The notes beneath the pieces were generated by a model. That model was not told the origin of the DNA, did not search any database, and was given only the letters and a program-made list of their open reading frames with translations. A stretch of 64,000 nucleotides of DNA. It comes from Pseudomonas tumuqii. Its GTDB lineage: Bacteria > Pseudomonadota > Gammaproteobacteria > Pseudomonadales > Pseudomonadaceae. Numbering within the stretch: the first letter of the stretch is position 1; each line of letters begins with the position of its first letter. Location: assembly GCF_013184545.1 (NCBI RefSeq), contig NZ_JAAOJA010000017.1, positions 1 through 64,000 of the forward strand. Reading direction: 5' to 3'. This document shows, piece by piece, positions 53,724 to 62,399 of this stretch. A program made the translations under genes and the position numbers.

Positions 53724-56126
53724 TTGAAGAATTCGAGCCCTACAGCCCAGACTCCAGTCTGGCGTCAGCAATTGCCTTACAGGTTGAAAGAGGGCGCCTT
53801 GATTGCGCTCGGTGCACTCTGCCTTTATCTGTGGATGGCGTTGCTGACCTATGATCCCGCCGATCCGGGCTGGACGCATACCAGCAATATCGATCAGGTG
53901 CAGAATGCTGCCGGTCGTGCTGGCGCCTGGTTCGCCGATATCCTGTTCATGGCCTTGGGCTATTTCGCTTATGTGTTCCCCCTGTTGCTTGGGGTCAAGA
54001 CCTTGCAGGTGTTCCGCGACCGCCACCAACCCTGGCAGTGGAGTGGCTGGCTGTTTTCCTGGCGATTGATCGGCCTGGTGTTCCTGGTGCTGTCCGGGGC
54101 AACGCTGGCCGATATTCATTTTGACGCGAGTACCAGCATGCCGGCCGCAGCTGGCGGGGCATTGGGCGAGAGTCTCGGTCAATTGGCCGAAGATGTATTG
54201 AACGTGCAGGGCAGCACCTTGCTGTTCATTGCGCTGTTCCTGTTTGGCTTGACCGTGTTCACTGACCTGTCCTGGTTCAAGGTCATGGACCTTACCGGCA
54301 AGATCACCCTGGATCTTCTCGAGCTGATCCAGAGCCTGGTCAATCGCTGGTGGAATGCCCGTACCGAGCGCAAGCAACTGGTCGCCCAGTTGCGCGAAGT
54401 CGACGAGCGGGTCAGCGAAGTGGCGGCGCCGATGGTGCACGACCGCCGCGAACAGGCCAAAGTCAAAGAGCGCCTGCTTGAGCGCGAGGAAGCGCTGACT
54501 AAGCACATGAGCGCCCGGGAAAGCCGCACCGCGCCTGTGATTACCCCGCCGGCGGAGCCAAAGGCCGCCGAAGCGAGCAAGCGCGTACAGAAAGAAAAGC
54601 AGGCGCCGCTGTTCGTCGACAGCGCCGTCGAAGGCACTTTACCGCCGATTTCCATTCTCGATGTCGCCGAGAAGAAGCAGAAGAAGTTCTCCCCCGAATC
54701 GCTGGAGGCCATGTCGCGGCTGCTCGAGATCAAGCTCAAGGAATTTGGCGTCGAGGTCATGGTCGAGTCGGTGCATCCGGGCCCGGTGATCACCCGTTTC
54801 GAGATCCAGCTCGCCGCCGGGGTCAAGGTCAGCCGTATTTCCGGGTTGGCCAAGGACCTGGCACGCTCGATGGCGATCATCAGCGTGCGTGTGGTCGAAG
54901 TGATTCCCGGCAAAACCACCGTGGGCATCGAGGTGCCCAACGAGGACCGACAGATCGTGCGTTTTTCCGAGGTGCTGTCGTCGCCCGAGTACGATGACGC
55001 CAAGTCCCCGGTTACCCTGGCCCTCGGCCACGACATCGGCGGCCGCCCGGTGATCACCGACCTGGCGAAAATGCCCCACTTGCTGGTCGCCGGTACCACC
55101 GGCTCGGGTAAGTCGGTCGGGGTCAACGCGATGATCCTGTCGATCCTGTTCAAGTCCACGCCGGAAGAGGCGCGCTTGATCATGATCGACCCGAAAATGC
55201 TCGAACTGTCGATCTACGAGGGCATTCCGCACCTGCTTTGCCCGGTAGTCACCGACATGAAGGAGGCGGCTAACGCCCTGCGCTGGAGCGTCGCCGAAAT
55301 GGAGCGGCGTTATAAGCTCATGTCGAAGATGGGCGTGCGCAACCTGGCCGGCTTCAACCGCAAGGTCAGGGAAGCCGAGGAGGCGGGCGAGCCCCTGGCC
55401 GATCCGTTGTACAAGCGCGAAAGCATGCACGACGAGGCGCCGCTGCTGAAAACCCTGCCGACCATCGTGGTGGTGGTGGACGAGTTTGCCGACATGATGA
55501 TGATTGTCGGCAAGAAGGTCGAAGAGTTGATCGCCCGGATCGCGCAGAAGGCTCGCGCCGCCGGCATCCACCTGATTCTCGCCACCCAGCGGCCGTCGGT
55601 GGATGTGATCACCGGCCTGATCAAGGCCAACATCCCGACGCGCATGGCCTTCCAGGTATCGAGCAAGATCGATTCGCGGACCATTCTCGACCAGGGTGGC
55701 GCCGAACAGTTGCTCGGCCACGGCGACATGCTCTACCTGCCACCCGGCACCGGCTTGCCGATTCGTGTGCACGGCGCCTTCGTTTCTGACGAAGAGGTCC
55801 ACCGTGTGGTCGAGGCCTGGAAGTTGCGCGGCACACCGGACTATATCGAAGACATTCTGGCGGGCGTCGAAGAGTCCGGCAGTGGCTTCGATGGCAGCAG
55901 TGAAGGGGGCGGCGAAGGCAGTGAAGAAGATCCGCTGTATGACGAAGCCGTGCGTTTCGTCACCGAAAGCCGGCGGGCCTCGATTTCCGCTGTGCAGCGC
56001 AAATTGAAGATCGGCTACAACCGGGCAGCGCGGATGATCGAAGCGATGGAAATGGCAGGCGTGGTGACCTCGATGAGCACCAATGGCTCGCGCGAAGTGA
56101 TCGCGCCAAGTCCAACTCGTGACTAA
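53724..56126 (+). CDS. ftsK: DNA translocase FtsK
   Basis: FtsK is anchored at the division septum, pumps chromosome ends apart and activates XerCD at dif. The 800-residue protein has four N-terminal transmembrane helices (about 15-190), a short linker, and the motor domain with Walker A GTTGSGKS and Walker B TIVVVVDEFADMMM, followed by the gamma winged-helix domain (DEAVRFVTESRRASISAVQRKLKIGYNRAARMIEAME). The start is judged to be TTG 53724 (MKNSSPTAQTPVWRQQ), since AGGA lies about 10 nt before it and a TACAAT -10 lies at 53655-53660. An earlier TTG at 53673 is only 13 nt past that -10. Confidence 0.93.
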   Translation: MKNSSPTAQTPVWRQQLPYRLKEGALIALGALCLYLWMALLTYDPADPGWTHTSNIDQVQNAAGRAGAWFADILFMALGYFAYVFPLLLGVKTLQVFRDRHQPWQWSGWLFSWRLIGLVFLVLSGATLADIHFDASTSMPAAAGGALGESLGQLAEDVLNVQGSTLLFIALFLFGLTVFTDLSWFKVMDLTGKITLDLLELIQSLVNRWWNARTERKQLVAQLREVDERVSEVAAPMVHDRREQAKVKERLLEREEALTKHMSARESRTAPVITPPAEPKAAEASKRVQKEKQAPLFVDSAVEGTLPPISILDVAEKKQKKFSPESLEAMSRLLEIKLKEFGVEVMVESVHPGPVITRFEIQLAAGVKVSRISGLAKDLARSMAIISVRVVEVIPGKTTVGIEVPNEDRQIVRFSEVLSSPEYDDAKSPVTLALGHDIGGRPVITDLAKMPHLLVAGTTGSGKSVGVNAMILSILFKSTPEEARLIMIDPKMLELSIYEGIPHLLCPVVTDMKEAANALRWSVAEMERRYKLMSKMGVRNLAGFNRKVREAEEAGEPLADPLYKRESMHDEAPLLKTLPTIVVVVDEFADMMMIVGKKVEELIARIAQKARAAGIHLILATQRPSVDVITGLIKANIPTRMAFQVSSKIDSRTILDQGGAEQLLGHGDMLYLPPGTGLPIRVHGAFVSDEEVHRVVEAWKLRGTPDYIEDILAGVEESGSGFDGSSEGGGEGSEEDPLYDEAVRFVTESRRASISAVQRKLKIGYNRAARMIEAMEMAGVVTSMSTNGSREVIAPSPTRD

Positions 56127-56156
56127 CGCCCAGAAATCAATGTGATAAGGAGTTTC

Positions 56157-56783
56157 ATGCGCCTGATTCGTATGCTGTTGCTGGCAGCTTTAAGCATTTC
56201 CAGCGTTTCCGCCCTGGCGGACGAGGATGCGTCTGCACAGCGTCTGACCGTATTGCTCAGCCAGGCGCAAACGATCAGCGCGCGCTTCTCGCAGCTGACC
56301 CTGGATGGCAGTGGCACGCAGTTGCAGGAAACCGCAGGTCAGCTTGTGCTCAAGCGTCCGGGGCTGTTTCGCTGGCACACCGACGCACCTATGGAGCAGT
56401 TGCTGGTGTCCAACGGCGAGAAGGTCTGGCTGTATGACCCGGACCTGGAGCAGGTCACCATTCAGACCCTCGACAAGCGCCTGACCCATACCCCGGCATT
56501 GCTATTGTCTGGCGACGTATCCGAGATTCGCGAGAATTTCGCGATCAGCCACAAGGAAGGCGGCAACGTGGTCGACTTCATGCTCAAGCCGAAGTCCAAG
56601 GACACGCTGTTCGACAGCCTGCGTCTGTCGTTTCGCAGCGGCGTGTTGAATGATATGCAGCTGATCGACAGCATCGGCCAGCGCACCAATATTCTGTTCC
56701 TCAGCGTGAAGATGAATGAAGCCGTGGACGACAGCCTGTTCAGCTTCGAGATTCCCGAAGGCGCGGATGTCATTCAAGAGTAA
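56157..56783 (+). CDS. lolA: Outer-membrane lipoprotein carrier protein LolA
   Basis: LolA shuttles lipoproteins across the periplasm from LolCDE to LolB. The 208-residue precursor has a Sec signal (MRLIRMLLLAALSISSVSALA, cleavage before DED). The mature half-barrel has ISARFSQLTLDGSGTQLQETAGQLVLKRPGLFRWHTDAP, with the conserved arginine after LF, and SNGEKVWLYDPDLEQVTIQ. ATG 56157 has AAGGAG 6 nt upstream; the GTG at 56142 overlaps that site. It sits between ftsK and rarA, the normal order. Confidence 0.95.
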   Translation: MRLIRMLLLAALSISSVSALADEDASAQRLTVLLSQAQTISARFSQLTLDGSGTQLQETAGQLVLKRPGLFRWHTDAPMEQLLVSNGEKVWLYDPDLEQVTIQTLDKRLTHTPALLLSGDVSEIRENFAISHKEGGNVVDFMLKPKSKDTLFDSLRLSFRSGVLNDMQLIDSIGQRTNILFLSVKMNEAVDDSLFSFEIPEGADVIQE

Positions 56784-56802
56784 GAGGTCGTAGCCCGCCG
56801 CC

Positions 56803-58128
56803 ATGGATCTGTTTCGTAATGCTCCCATCGCCCAGCCCCTGGCCGCGCGCTTGCGTGCTGCCAGCCTGGACGAGTACGTCGGCCAGGAGCATCTGCTGGC
56901 ACGCGGCAAGCCGCTGCGCGAAGCGCTGGAGCAGGGTGCGCTGCACTCGATGATCTTCTGGGGGCCGCCGGGTGTGGGCAAGACCACCCTGGCGCGCTTG
57001 CTGGCCCAGGTCACCGATGCCCACTTCGAGACGATTTCCGCGGTGCTCTCCGGCGTGAAGGAAATCCGTCAGGCGGTCGAGGTCGCGCAACAGCACGCCG
57101 CCCAGTACGGCCGCCGGACCATCCTGTTCGTCGACGAGGTGCATCGCTTCAACAAGTCGCAGCAGGATGCCTTTCTGCCCTATGTGGAAGACGGCACCCT
57201 GATCTTCATCGGTGCCACCACCGAAAACCCCTCGTTCGAGCTGAATAACGCGCTGCTTTCGCGAGCCCGCGTCTATGTCCTGAAAAGCCTCGATGAAGAG
57301 GCGCTGCGCAAGCTGGCAACCCGCGCCCTGGCTGATCCAAAAGGCCTCGGCGAACGACAGCTCAGCCTGCCGGAAGAAAGCTTCAAGATTCTCCTGGCCG
57401 CCGCCGACGGCGATGGCCGGCGCTTGCTGAATTTTCTGGAGAACGCCGCGGATCTGGCCGAGGACGGCGGCACCATCAGCAGCGAACTGTTGCTGGATCT
57501 GCTCGGCGACAGCCGCAGGCGCTTCGACAAGGGTGGCGAAGCCTTCTACGACCAGATTTCCGCACTGCACAAGTCGGTGCGCGGATCGAGCCCGGATGGC
57601 GCCCTCTATTGGTTCGCCCGCATGCTCGATGGCGGCTGCGATCCGCTGTACATCGCCCGCCGGGTCGTGCGCATGGCCAGCGAAGACATCGGCAACGCCG
57701 ACCCGCGCGCACTGACGCTGTGCCTCAATGCCTGGGACGTGCAAGAGCGCCTGGGCAGCCCCGAAGGCGAGCTGGCCGTGGCCCAGGCCATCGTTTACCT
57801 GGCCTGCGCGCCGAAAAGCAACGCGGTGTATAGCGCGTTCAAGGCGGCGATGCGCGATGCCGCCGAGCATGGTTCCCTGGAAGTCCCGCTGCACCTGCGC
57901 AACGCGCCGACCAAGCTGATGAAAGAACTGGGCTACGGCGATGAATACCGCTATGCCCATGACGAGCCGGATGCCTACGCCGCCGGTGAAGACTACTTCC
58001 CCGAGCAACTGCCGGCGCGTCAGTACTATCAGCCGGTGCCGCGCGGCCTCGAGCAGAAAATTCGCGACAAACTGGCCCATCTGGCCAGCCAGGATGCGGC
58101 CAGCCCGCGCAAGCGGAGAAAACCATGA
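56803..58128 (+). CDS. rarA: Replication-associated recombination protein RarA (MgsA)
   Basis: RarA is an AAA+ ATPase acting at stalled replication forks. The 441 residues include PLAARLRAASLDEYVGQEHLL, Walker A GPPGVGKTT, Walker B ILFVDEVHRFNKSQQDAFLP, sensor 1 IGATTENPSFELNNALLSR, and the C-terminal tetramerisation region. It starts 19 nt after lolA and overlaps crcB by four bases. Confidence 0.96.
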   Translation: MDLFRNAPIAQPLAARLRAASLDEYVGQEHLLARGKPLREALEQGALHSMIFWGPPGVGKTTLARLLAQVTDAHFETISAVLSGVKEIRQAVEVAQQHAAQYGRRTILFVDEVHRFNKSQQDAFLPYVEDGTLIFIGATTENPSFELNNALLSRARVYVLKSLDEEALRKLATRALADPKGLGERQLSLPEESFKILLAAADGDGRRLLNFLENAADLAEDGGTISSELLLDLLGDSRRRFDKGGEAFYDQISALHKSVRGSSPDGALYWFARMLDGGCDPLYIARRVVRMASEDIGNADPRALTLCLNAWDVQERLGSPEGELAVAQAIVYLACAPKSNAVYSAFKAAMRDAAEHGSLEVPLHLRNAPTKLMKELGYGDEYRYAHDEPDAYAAGEDYFPEQLPARQYYQPVPRGLEQKIRDKLAHLASQDAASPRKRRKP

Positions 58129-58499
58129 TCGCGGTCGTTTTCGCGGTGGCTGCCGGCGGGGCGTGCGGAACCCTGTTGCGCTTTGCCACGGGTAACTGGA
58201 TCAACGCAAACTGGCCGCAATATTTCTACACCGCCACCCTGGCGGTAAACATCCTCGGCTGCCTGCTGATCGGTTACCTGTATGGGCTGTTTCTGCTGCG
58301 CCCGGAAATACCGCTGGAGTTGCGCGCCGGCCTGATCGTCGGCTTTCTGGGCGGCCTCACCACCTTTTCATCCTTTTCCCTCGACACCCTGCGCCTGCTG
58401 GACAGCGGCCAGGCGCCAATGGCCTTCGGCTACGTGGCGCTGAGCGTGTTGGGTGGCCTGCTCGCGACCTGGGCTGGCTTATCATTCACCAAACTCTGA
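58125..58499 (+). CDS. crcB: Fluoride exporter CrcB/Fluc
   Basis: CrcB forms a dual-topology dimeric channel that expels fluoride. The 124-residue protein has four hydrophobic helices, including VFAVAAGGACGTLLRF (GGxxGAxxRF-type signature), TLAVNILGCLLIGYLYG (the Asn of the pore) and GFLGGLTTFSSFSLDTL. It overlaps rarA as ATGA and is not preceded by a fluoride riboswitch; expression appears operon-driven. serS follows 16 nt later. Confidence 0.93.
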   Translation: MIAVVFAVAAGGACGTLLRFATGNWINANWPQYFYTATLAVNILGCLLIGYLYGLFLLRPEIPLELRAGLIVGFLGGLTTFSSFSLDTLRLLDSGQAPMAFGYVALSVLGGLLATWAGLSFTKL

Positions 58500-58515
58500 T
58501 CGACGAGAACCTGAC

Positions 58516-59796
58516 ATGCTCGACTCCAAACTGGTGCGCAGCCAACTCCACGATGTGGCGCAGCGCCTTGCCACCCGCGGCTTTCAACTGGATGTGGCGC
58601 GTTTTGAAGCGCTGGAAGTTCAGCGCAAGACCGTGCAGACCCGCACAGAACAGTTGCAAGCCGAGCGTAACAGCCGCTCCAAGACCATTGGCCAGGCCAA
58701 GCAGCGCGGAGAAGACATCGCGCCGCTGCTGGCGGATGTCGACCGCATGGGCAGCGAGCTGGAGCAAGGCAAACAGGAGCTGGATGCCATCCAGCTCGAG
58801 CTGGACAGCCTGCTGCTGAACATGCCCAACCTGCCACACGAGTCGGTGCCGGTTGGCGACGATGAAGACGGCAACGTCGAAGTGCGCCGCTGGGGTACGC
58901 CCAAGGCCTTCGATTTCGCCATCCAGGATCACGTCAGCCTGGGCGAACAACACGGCTGGCTGGATTTCGAAACTGCCGCCAAGCTGTCCGGTGCGCGTTT
59001 CGCCCTGTTGCGCGGGCCGATTGCTCGCCTGCATCGCGCCCTGGCCCAGTTCATGCTCAATCTGCACACCAGCGAACATGGCTACGAAGAGGCTTACACG
59101 CCTTATCTGGTCCAGGCGTCGGCGTTGCAAGGCACCGGCCAGTTGCCCAAGTTCGAGGAAGACCTGTTCAAGATCAGTCGCGAGAACGAGGCCGACCTGT
59201 ACCTGATTCCGACCGCCGAAGTGTCGCTGACCAATATCGTTGCGGGCGAAATTCTCGATGCCAGGCAATTGCCACTGAAGCTGGTGGCCCACACCCCGTG
59301 CTTCCGCAGCGAAGCCGGTTCGTCCGGCCGCGACACCCGCGGGATGATCCGCCAGCATCAGTTCGACAAGGTCGAGATGGTGCAGGTCGTCGAGCCGGGC
59401 ACTTCTTACCAGGCCCTGGAAGAACTAACCGGCAACGCCGAAAAGGTCCTGCAACTGCTCGAGCTACCATACCGCGTGCTCGCCCTCTGTACCGGCGACA
59501 TGGGCTTCAGCGCGACCAAGACCTACGATCTGGAAGTCTGGGTGCCGAGCCAGGACAAGTACCGCGAGATTTCCTCCTGCTCCAATTGCGGCGACTTCCA
59601 GGCGCGGCGTATGCAGGCTCGCTATCGCAACCCGGAAACCGGCAAGCCGGAGCTGCTGCACACCCTCAACGGTTCCGGCCTGGCGGTGGGCCGTACCCTG
59701 GTGGCGGTGCTGGAGAATTACCAACAGGCCGATGGCAGCATTCGGGTGCCCGAGGTGCTCAAACCCTATATGGGCGGCATCGAAGTCATCGGTTAA
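58516..59796 (+). CDS. serS: Seryl-tRNA synthetase
   Basis: SerRS charges tRNA-Ser and tRNA-Sec. The 426-residue class II synthetase has the N-terminal coiled-coil arm (about 25-105, with RTEQLQAERNSRSKTIGQAKQRGE), motif 2 FRSEAGSSGRDTRGMIRQHQFDKVEMV, and motif 3 GSGLAVGRTLVAVLENYQQADGSIRVPEVLKPYMGG. ATG 58516 begins MLDSKLVRSQLHDVAQ; the upstream frame lies inside crcB. A REP-like hairpin follows directly. Confidence 0.97.
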   Translation: MLDSKLVRSQLHDVAQRLATRGFQLDVARFEALEVQRKTVQTRTEQLQAERNSRSKTIGQAKQRGEDIAPLLADVDRMGSELEQGKQELDAIQLELDSLLLNMPNLPHESVPVGDDEDGNVEVRRWGTPKAFDFAIQDHVSLGEQHGWLDFETAAKLSGARFALLRGPIARLHRALAQFMLNLHTSEHGYEEAYTPYLVQASALQGTGQLPKFEEDLFKISRENEADLYLIPTAEVSLTNIVAGEILDARQLPLKLVAHTPCFRSEAGSSGRDTRGMIRQHQFDKVEMVQVVEPGTSYQALEELTGNAEKVLQLLELPYRVLALCTGDMGFSATKTYDLEVWVPSQDKYREISSCSNCGDFQARRMQARYRNPETGKPELLHTLNGSGLAVGRTLVAVLENYQQADGSIRVPEVLKPYMGGIEVIG

Positions 59797-59804
59797 AGCG
59801 CCAC

Positions 59805-59836
59805 CCGGTAGGGGGGGCTGAAGCCCACCCTACCGG
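59805..59836. repeat. REP-like palindrome between serS and cysG
   Basis: CCGGTAGGG pairs with CCCTACCGG, and within it GGGC pairs with GCCC around TGAA. The core GGGCTGAAGCCC(A)CCCTAC is the kind of short intergenic palindrome scattered in Pseudomonas genomes. It starts 8 nt after the serS stop and may also act as a terminator or mRNA stabiliser. Confidence 0.65.
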
Positions 59837-59867
59837 CAAGCCACTGTCACTCATCCGGATCACGCTC

Positions 59868-61262
59868 ATGGACTTTCTTCCGCTGTTCCATAAATTGCAG
59901 GATCGTCTGGTACTGGTGGTCGGTGGCGGCGAAGTGGCCTTGCGCAAATCGCGTCTGCTGGCCGATGCCGGCGCCAGATTGCGGGTCGTGGCGCCCGAGG
60001 TGCGCGACGAGCTGCGCGCACTGGTCGTCCAGGGCGCAGGCGAGGTACTGCTGCGCAACTACCAGCCCGCCGACTTGAGCGGCGTGGTGTTGATCATCGC
60101 CGCCACCGACGACGAACCGCTCAATGCGCAAATATCCGCCCAGGCCCAGGCGCTGGGGATTCCGGTCAATGTTGTCGATGCACCCAAGCTGTGCAGCGTG
60201 ATCTTCCCGGCTATCGTCGACCGCTCGCCACTGATCGTCGCCGTCACCAGTGGCGGCGATGCGCCGGTATTGGCACGCTTGATTCGGGCTAAGATCGAAA
60301 CCTGGATTCCGGCGACCTATGGCCAGTTGGCCGGGTTGGCGAAGAAATTCCGTGCGCAAGTCAAAGGCCTGTTCCCCGATGTCCAGCAACGCCGGGTGTT
60401 CTGGGAGGACGTATTCCAGGGGCAAATTGCCGAGAGCGTGTTCGCCGGCAAACTGCATGAGGGCGAACGCCTGCTCGAGGCGAAAGTTGCCGGTGCTGCG
60501 CCACGCGCCTTGGGTGAGGTGTACCTGGTCGGTGCCGGCCCGGGCGACCCGGACCTGCTGACGTTCCGCGCCCTGCGCCTGATGCAGCAAGCCGATGTGG
60601 TGCTCTACGATCGCCTGGTCGCTCCGGCGATCATCGAGCTGTGCCGCCGCGATGCCGAGCGCATCTATGTCGGCAAGCAGCGCGCGGCGCATGCCGTGCC
60701 GCAGGATCAGATCAATCAACGCCTGGTCAGCTTGGCCAAGGAGGGTAAGCGGGTGTTGCGCCTGAAAGGCGGCGACCCGTTTATCTTCGGCCGTGGCGGC
60801 GAGGAGATCGAGGAGCTGGCGGCCCACGGTATTCCCTTCCAGGTGGTGCCCGGCATCACCGCGGCCAGTGGCTGCGCGGCTTATGCGGGGATTCCGCTGA
60901 CCCACCGCGATCATGCGCAGTCGGTACGCTTCGTCACCGGCCATCTCAAGGACGGTAGCTGCGACCTGCCTTGGGCGGAACTAGCGGCGCCCAGCCAGAC
61001 CCTGGTGTTCTACATGGGCCTGGTCGGCTTGCCGCTGATTTGCCAGCAATTGATCGCCCATGGCCGTGCCGCCAGCACCCCCGCGGCGCTGATTCAGCAG
61101 GGCACCACGCGCAATCAGCGGGTGTTCACCGGCACCCTGGCAAACCTGCCGGAATTGGTCGCCGAGCATCAGGTCCATGCGCCGACCCTGGTCATAGTCG
61201 GTGAAGTGGTGCAGCTGCGCGACAAGCTGGCTTGGTTCGAAGGCGCTCAGGCTGAGGTTTGA
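59868..61262 (+). CDS. cysG: Siroheme synthase CysG (trifunctional)
   Basis: CysG makes siroheme for sulfite and nitrite reductases. In 464 residues the N-terminal half is precorrin-2 dehydrogenase/ferrochelatase: MDFLPLFHKLQDRLVLVVGGGEVALRKSRLL, then VTSGGDAPVLARLIR with the serine often phosphorylated. The C-terminal half is uroporphyrinogen III methyltransferase: VYLVGAGPGDPDLLTFRAL, LRLKGGDPFIFGRGGEE, VVPGITAASGCAAYAGIPLTHR. The start ATG is 59868-59870; the long upstream frame is antisense-type noise within serS. Confidence 0.96.
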   Translation: MDFLPLFHKLQDRLVLVVGGGEVALRKSRLLADAGARLRVVAPEVRDELRALVVQGAGEVLLRNYQPADLSGVVLIIAATDDEPLNAQISAQAQALGIPVNVVDAPKLCSVIFPAIVDRSPLIVAVTSGGDAPVLARLIRAKIETWIPATYGQLAGLAKKFRAQVKGLFPDVQQRRVFWEDVFQGQIAESVFAGKLHEGERLLEAKVAGAAPRALGEVYLVGAGPGDPDLLTFRALRLMQQADVVLYDRLVAPAIIELCRRDAERIYVGKQRAAHAVPQDQINQRLVSLAKEGKRVLRLKGGDPFIFGRGGEEIEELAAHGIPFQVVPGITAASGCAAYAGIPLTHRDHAQSVRFVTGHLKDGSCDLPWAELAAPSQTLVFYMGLVGLPLICQQLIAHGRAASTPAALIQQGTTRNQRVFTGTLANLPELVAEHQVHAPTLVIVGEVVQLRDKLAWFEGAQAEV

Positions 61263-61310
61263 AGCGAGCCCTGCAGGGGCGGCCGCCCCGTCCTCATCGG
61301 AGCGCTGCTC

Positions 61311-62309
61311 TTACCATGCAAAGACGCCCTGGCCCGGCAAGCGCGCGCGGTCATGTTCGCGGGACAAGTCCAGCGCCGGGCCCTTGGGCACTATGCCGGT
61401 CGGGTTGATGGTGCGATGGCTGGCGTAGTAATGGCCCTTGATGTGTTCGAAATCCACCGTCGCCGCCACCCCGGGCCACTGGTACAGCTCGCGCAACCAG
61501 TTGGACAGGTGCGGGTAGTCCTCGATGCGCCGCAGGTTGCACTTGAAGTGCCCGTAGTACACCGCATCGAAGCGAATCAGGGTGGTGAACAGGCGCCAAT
61601 CGGCTTCGCTGAGGTATTCGCCAGCCAGGTAGCGCTGCTCGCCGAGACGTGCATCCAGCCAATCCAGTTCGCCGAATAGCTCGGCGAAGGCTTCCTCGTA
61701 GGCGGCCTGGGTGGTGGCGAAACCGGCACGGTACACGCCATTGTTGACCGCTGGATAGATGCGTTGATTGAGTACGTCGATCTCGCCGCGCAGCGCTTCG
61801 GGATAGAAATCCAGGCAGTTGCCCGTCAGCCCGTCGAAAGCCGAGTTGAACATGCGGATGATTTCCGCTGACTCATTGCTGACGATGCGCTGTTGCTGTT
61901 TGTCCCACAACATCGGCACGGTCACCCGGCCACTGTAGCGGACATCATCGGCGGTGTAGCGCTGATGCAGGAAGTCCAGACCGTTCAACGCATCACCCGT
62001 GGAGCCATGGGCCGGGTCAAAGGTCCAGCCATCGTCGAGCATCAGCCAGCTGACCACCGACACATCGACCAGATCCTGCAAGCCCTTGAGCTGACGCAGG
62101 ATCAGGGTGCGATGGGCCCAGGGGCAGGCGAGGGAAACATACAAGTGATAGCGACCGGCTTGCGCCTTGAAGCCGCCTTCGCCGCTTGGCCCGGGGCTGC
62201 CGTCGGCGGTGACCCAGTGACGCCGCTGGGCATCTTCGCGCTTGAAGCGGCCGTCAGCGGCCGTGTCGTACCACTGGTCATGCCAGCTTCCTTCAATCAA
62301 CAAACCCAT
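61311..62309 (-). CDS. Glutathionyl-hydroquinone reductase (YqjG/ECM4 family)
   Basis: This Xi-class glutathione transferase reduces glutathionyl-hydroquinones, helping remove quinone adducts. The 332-residue protein has the catalytic Cys62 in YVSLACPWAHRTLI, the family's VSVVSWLMLDDGWTFDP, the cis-Pro segment VTVPMLWDKQQQRIVSNESAEIIRMF, and the C-terminal helical domain with LIRFDAVYYGHFKCN. It is in the opposite direction to cysG and not evidently part of an operon. Confidence 0.93.
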   Translation of the reverse strand: MGLLIEGSWHDQWYDTAADGRFKREDAQRRHWVTADGSPGPSGEGGFKAQAGRYHLYVSLACPWAHRTLILRQLKGLQDLVDVSVVSWLMLDDGWTFDPAHGSTGDALNGLDFLHQRYTADDVRYSGRVTVPMLWDKQQQRIVSNESAEIIRMFNSAFDGLTGNCLDFYPEALRGEIDVLNQRIYPAVNNGVYRAGFATTQAAYEEAFAELFGELDWLDARLGEQRYLAGEYLSEADWRLFTTLIRFDAVYYGHFKCNLRRIEDYPHLSNWLRELYQWPGVAATVDFEHIKGHYYASHRTINPTGIVPKGPALDLSREHDRARLPGQGVFAW

Positions 62310-62399
62310 TACCCGACTCCTTTGGCTTTACGGCTCAGGCGTTCAGTCTAACGGCGGTGGTTCGATTGAAAGGTAGAAAAAGCTGCCTCTAAAAATCGA

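Noticed and set aside
58125..58499. Fluoride riboswitch for crcB
   Set aside because: The gene overlaps rarA by four bases, so there is no room for a leader aptamer.
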